Made by a program: the position numbers and the translations under genes. Below the pieces are notes generated by a model that worked only from the letters and a program-made list of their open reading frames with translations, did not search any database and had not been told where the DNA came from. A stretch of DNA of 64,000 bases from Luscinia megarhynchos. Lineage: Eukaryota > Chordata > Aves > Passeriformes > Turdidae. Where the stretch lies: assembly GCA_034336665.1 (NCBI GenBank), contig CM067569.1:20777820-20841819 (forward strand), in the 5' to 3' direction. Shown here piece by piece: positions 63,546 through 64,000 of the stretch; position 1 is the first letter of the stretch; each line of letters begins with the position of its first letter.

Positions 63546-64000
63546 GAGGCCAGGCCTCAATTATCCAGCACTTCATTCCTTTTCTACAAAAGGTAGGCAT
63601 CAGAAAGAAAAAAGGTTTTCAAAATTATCATTCTGAATTTTAAAAAGATTGGGCCACCCTCAAAGGCACATGGACAGGAATGAAAATGAGGGTACAGAAC
63701 TGAAAGAGGCTTTGGACCAGGAAGGCTCAGAAGAATGACACCAACTGAGCCATCGCCAACAGGACTGAACTCCACCCCAGTTAAGCATGTGCCTGTTGTA
63801 CCACCAGCACACTGCCAGGAGCTCAGGAGCCTGAACCATACTCAAATTACGAGCTACAGCTTGCTACCCGAGGCCACTGAGCTGAAGAAACTGAGAAGCA
63901 GATCATCCATAAACACACAGTGCTATGGATGTGTGTTTTGGGACTTCTGGAGCAATGAGGTCCAGGAGGGCTCAGGCTATTGCTGGAACAAAAGCAAGTC

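Larger units (their letters stand above)
39940..64000 (-). other. CAMK2G: CAMK2G intron 2 (at least 24 kb, open at window edge)
   Basis: Everything upstream of exon 3 in the gene's sense. I looked on the minus strand for exon 2 (GAFSVVRRC, EYAAKIINTKKL) and exon 1 (YQLFEELGK) and found neither, so intron 2 probably continues past 64000. Contents are the minisatellite (42530-43519), a CR1 fragment (57588-57932), CpG-dense patches at 50.6 and 54.6 kb, and simple repeats near 60.4, 62.97 and 63.53 kb. No other gene was recognised. Confidence 0.7.

Overview
The window is vertebrate genomic DNA, most likely from a bird. It carries about 39 kb of the minus-strand gene CAMK2G (calcium/calmodulin-dependent protein kinase II gamma), seen here as 11 consecutive internal coding exons. 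The bird assignment rests on CR1 retrotransposon copies, one ending in the ATTCTATG-type 3' tail, on the lack of any recognisable mammalian Alu- or MIR-like repeats, and on moderately compact introns. A crocodile or turtle source is not strictly excluded.

Gene layout (transcription runs from high to low coordinates): exon 3 at 39880-39939, exon 4 at 24874-24928, exon 5 at 24280-24345, exon 6 at 21450-21522, exon 7 at 18215-18317, exon 8 at 17261-17344, exon 9 at 16312-16406, exon 10 at 13603-13725, exon 11 at 11248-11331, exon 12 at 10597-10639 and exon 13 at 2698-2738. Exon numbers follow the usual vertebrate CAMK2 scheme and assume exons 1 and 2 lie beyond 64000. All boundaries are GT-AG. 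The exons join in one frame without gap or stop, giving 827 coding bases that correspond to residues 54-329 of the gamma isoform. This covers most of the kinase domain (from before the alpha-C glutamate to the end), the whole autoinhibitory and calmodulin-binding segment, and the start of the variable linker. The ATP-lysine exon, the remaining linker exons and the association (hub) domain are outside the window.

The rest is intron. Notable non-exonic features are: an approximately 1 kb G/C-rich minisatellite (42.5-43.5 kb, mostly 25-bp units) in intron 2; two CR1 LINE fragments (37.1-38.2 kb and 57.6-57.9 kb), both antisense to the gene; a strongly pyrimidine-rich block at 25.0-26.6 kb; a 24-bp perfect palindrome with heat-shock-element-like cores near 5.24 kb; a U/G-rich and G-run tract just downstream of exon 6; small CpG-dense patches at 30.1, 50.6 and 54.6 kb; and a composite octamer plus NF-E2/MARE-like site near 30.6 kb. 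No second protein-coding gene, tRNA, rRNA or convincing small RNA gene was recognised. The long open frames at 42.2-43.4 kb and 57.5-58.2 kb are by-products of the minisatellite and of a CR1 element.
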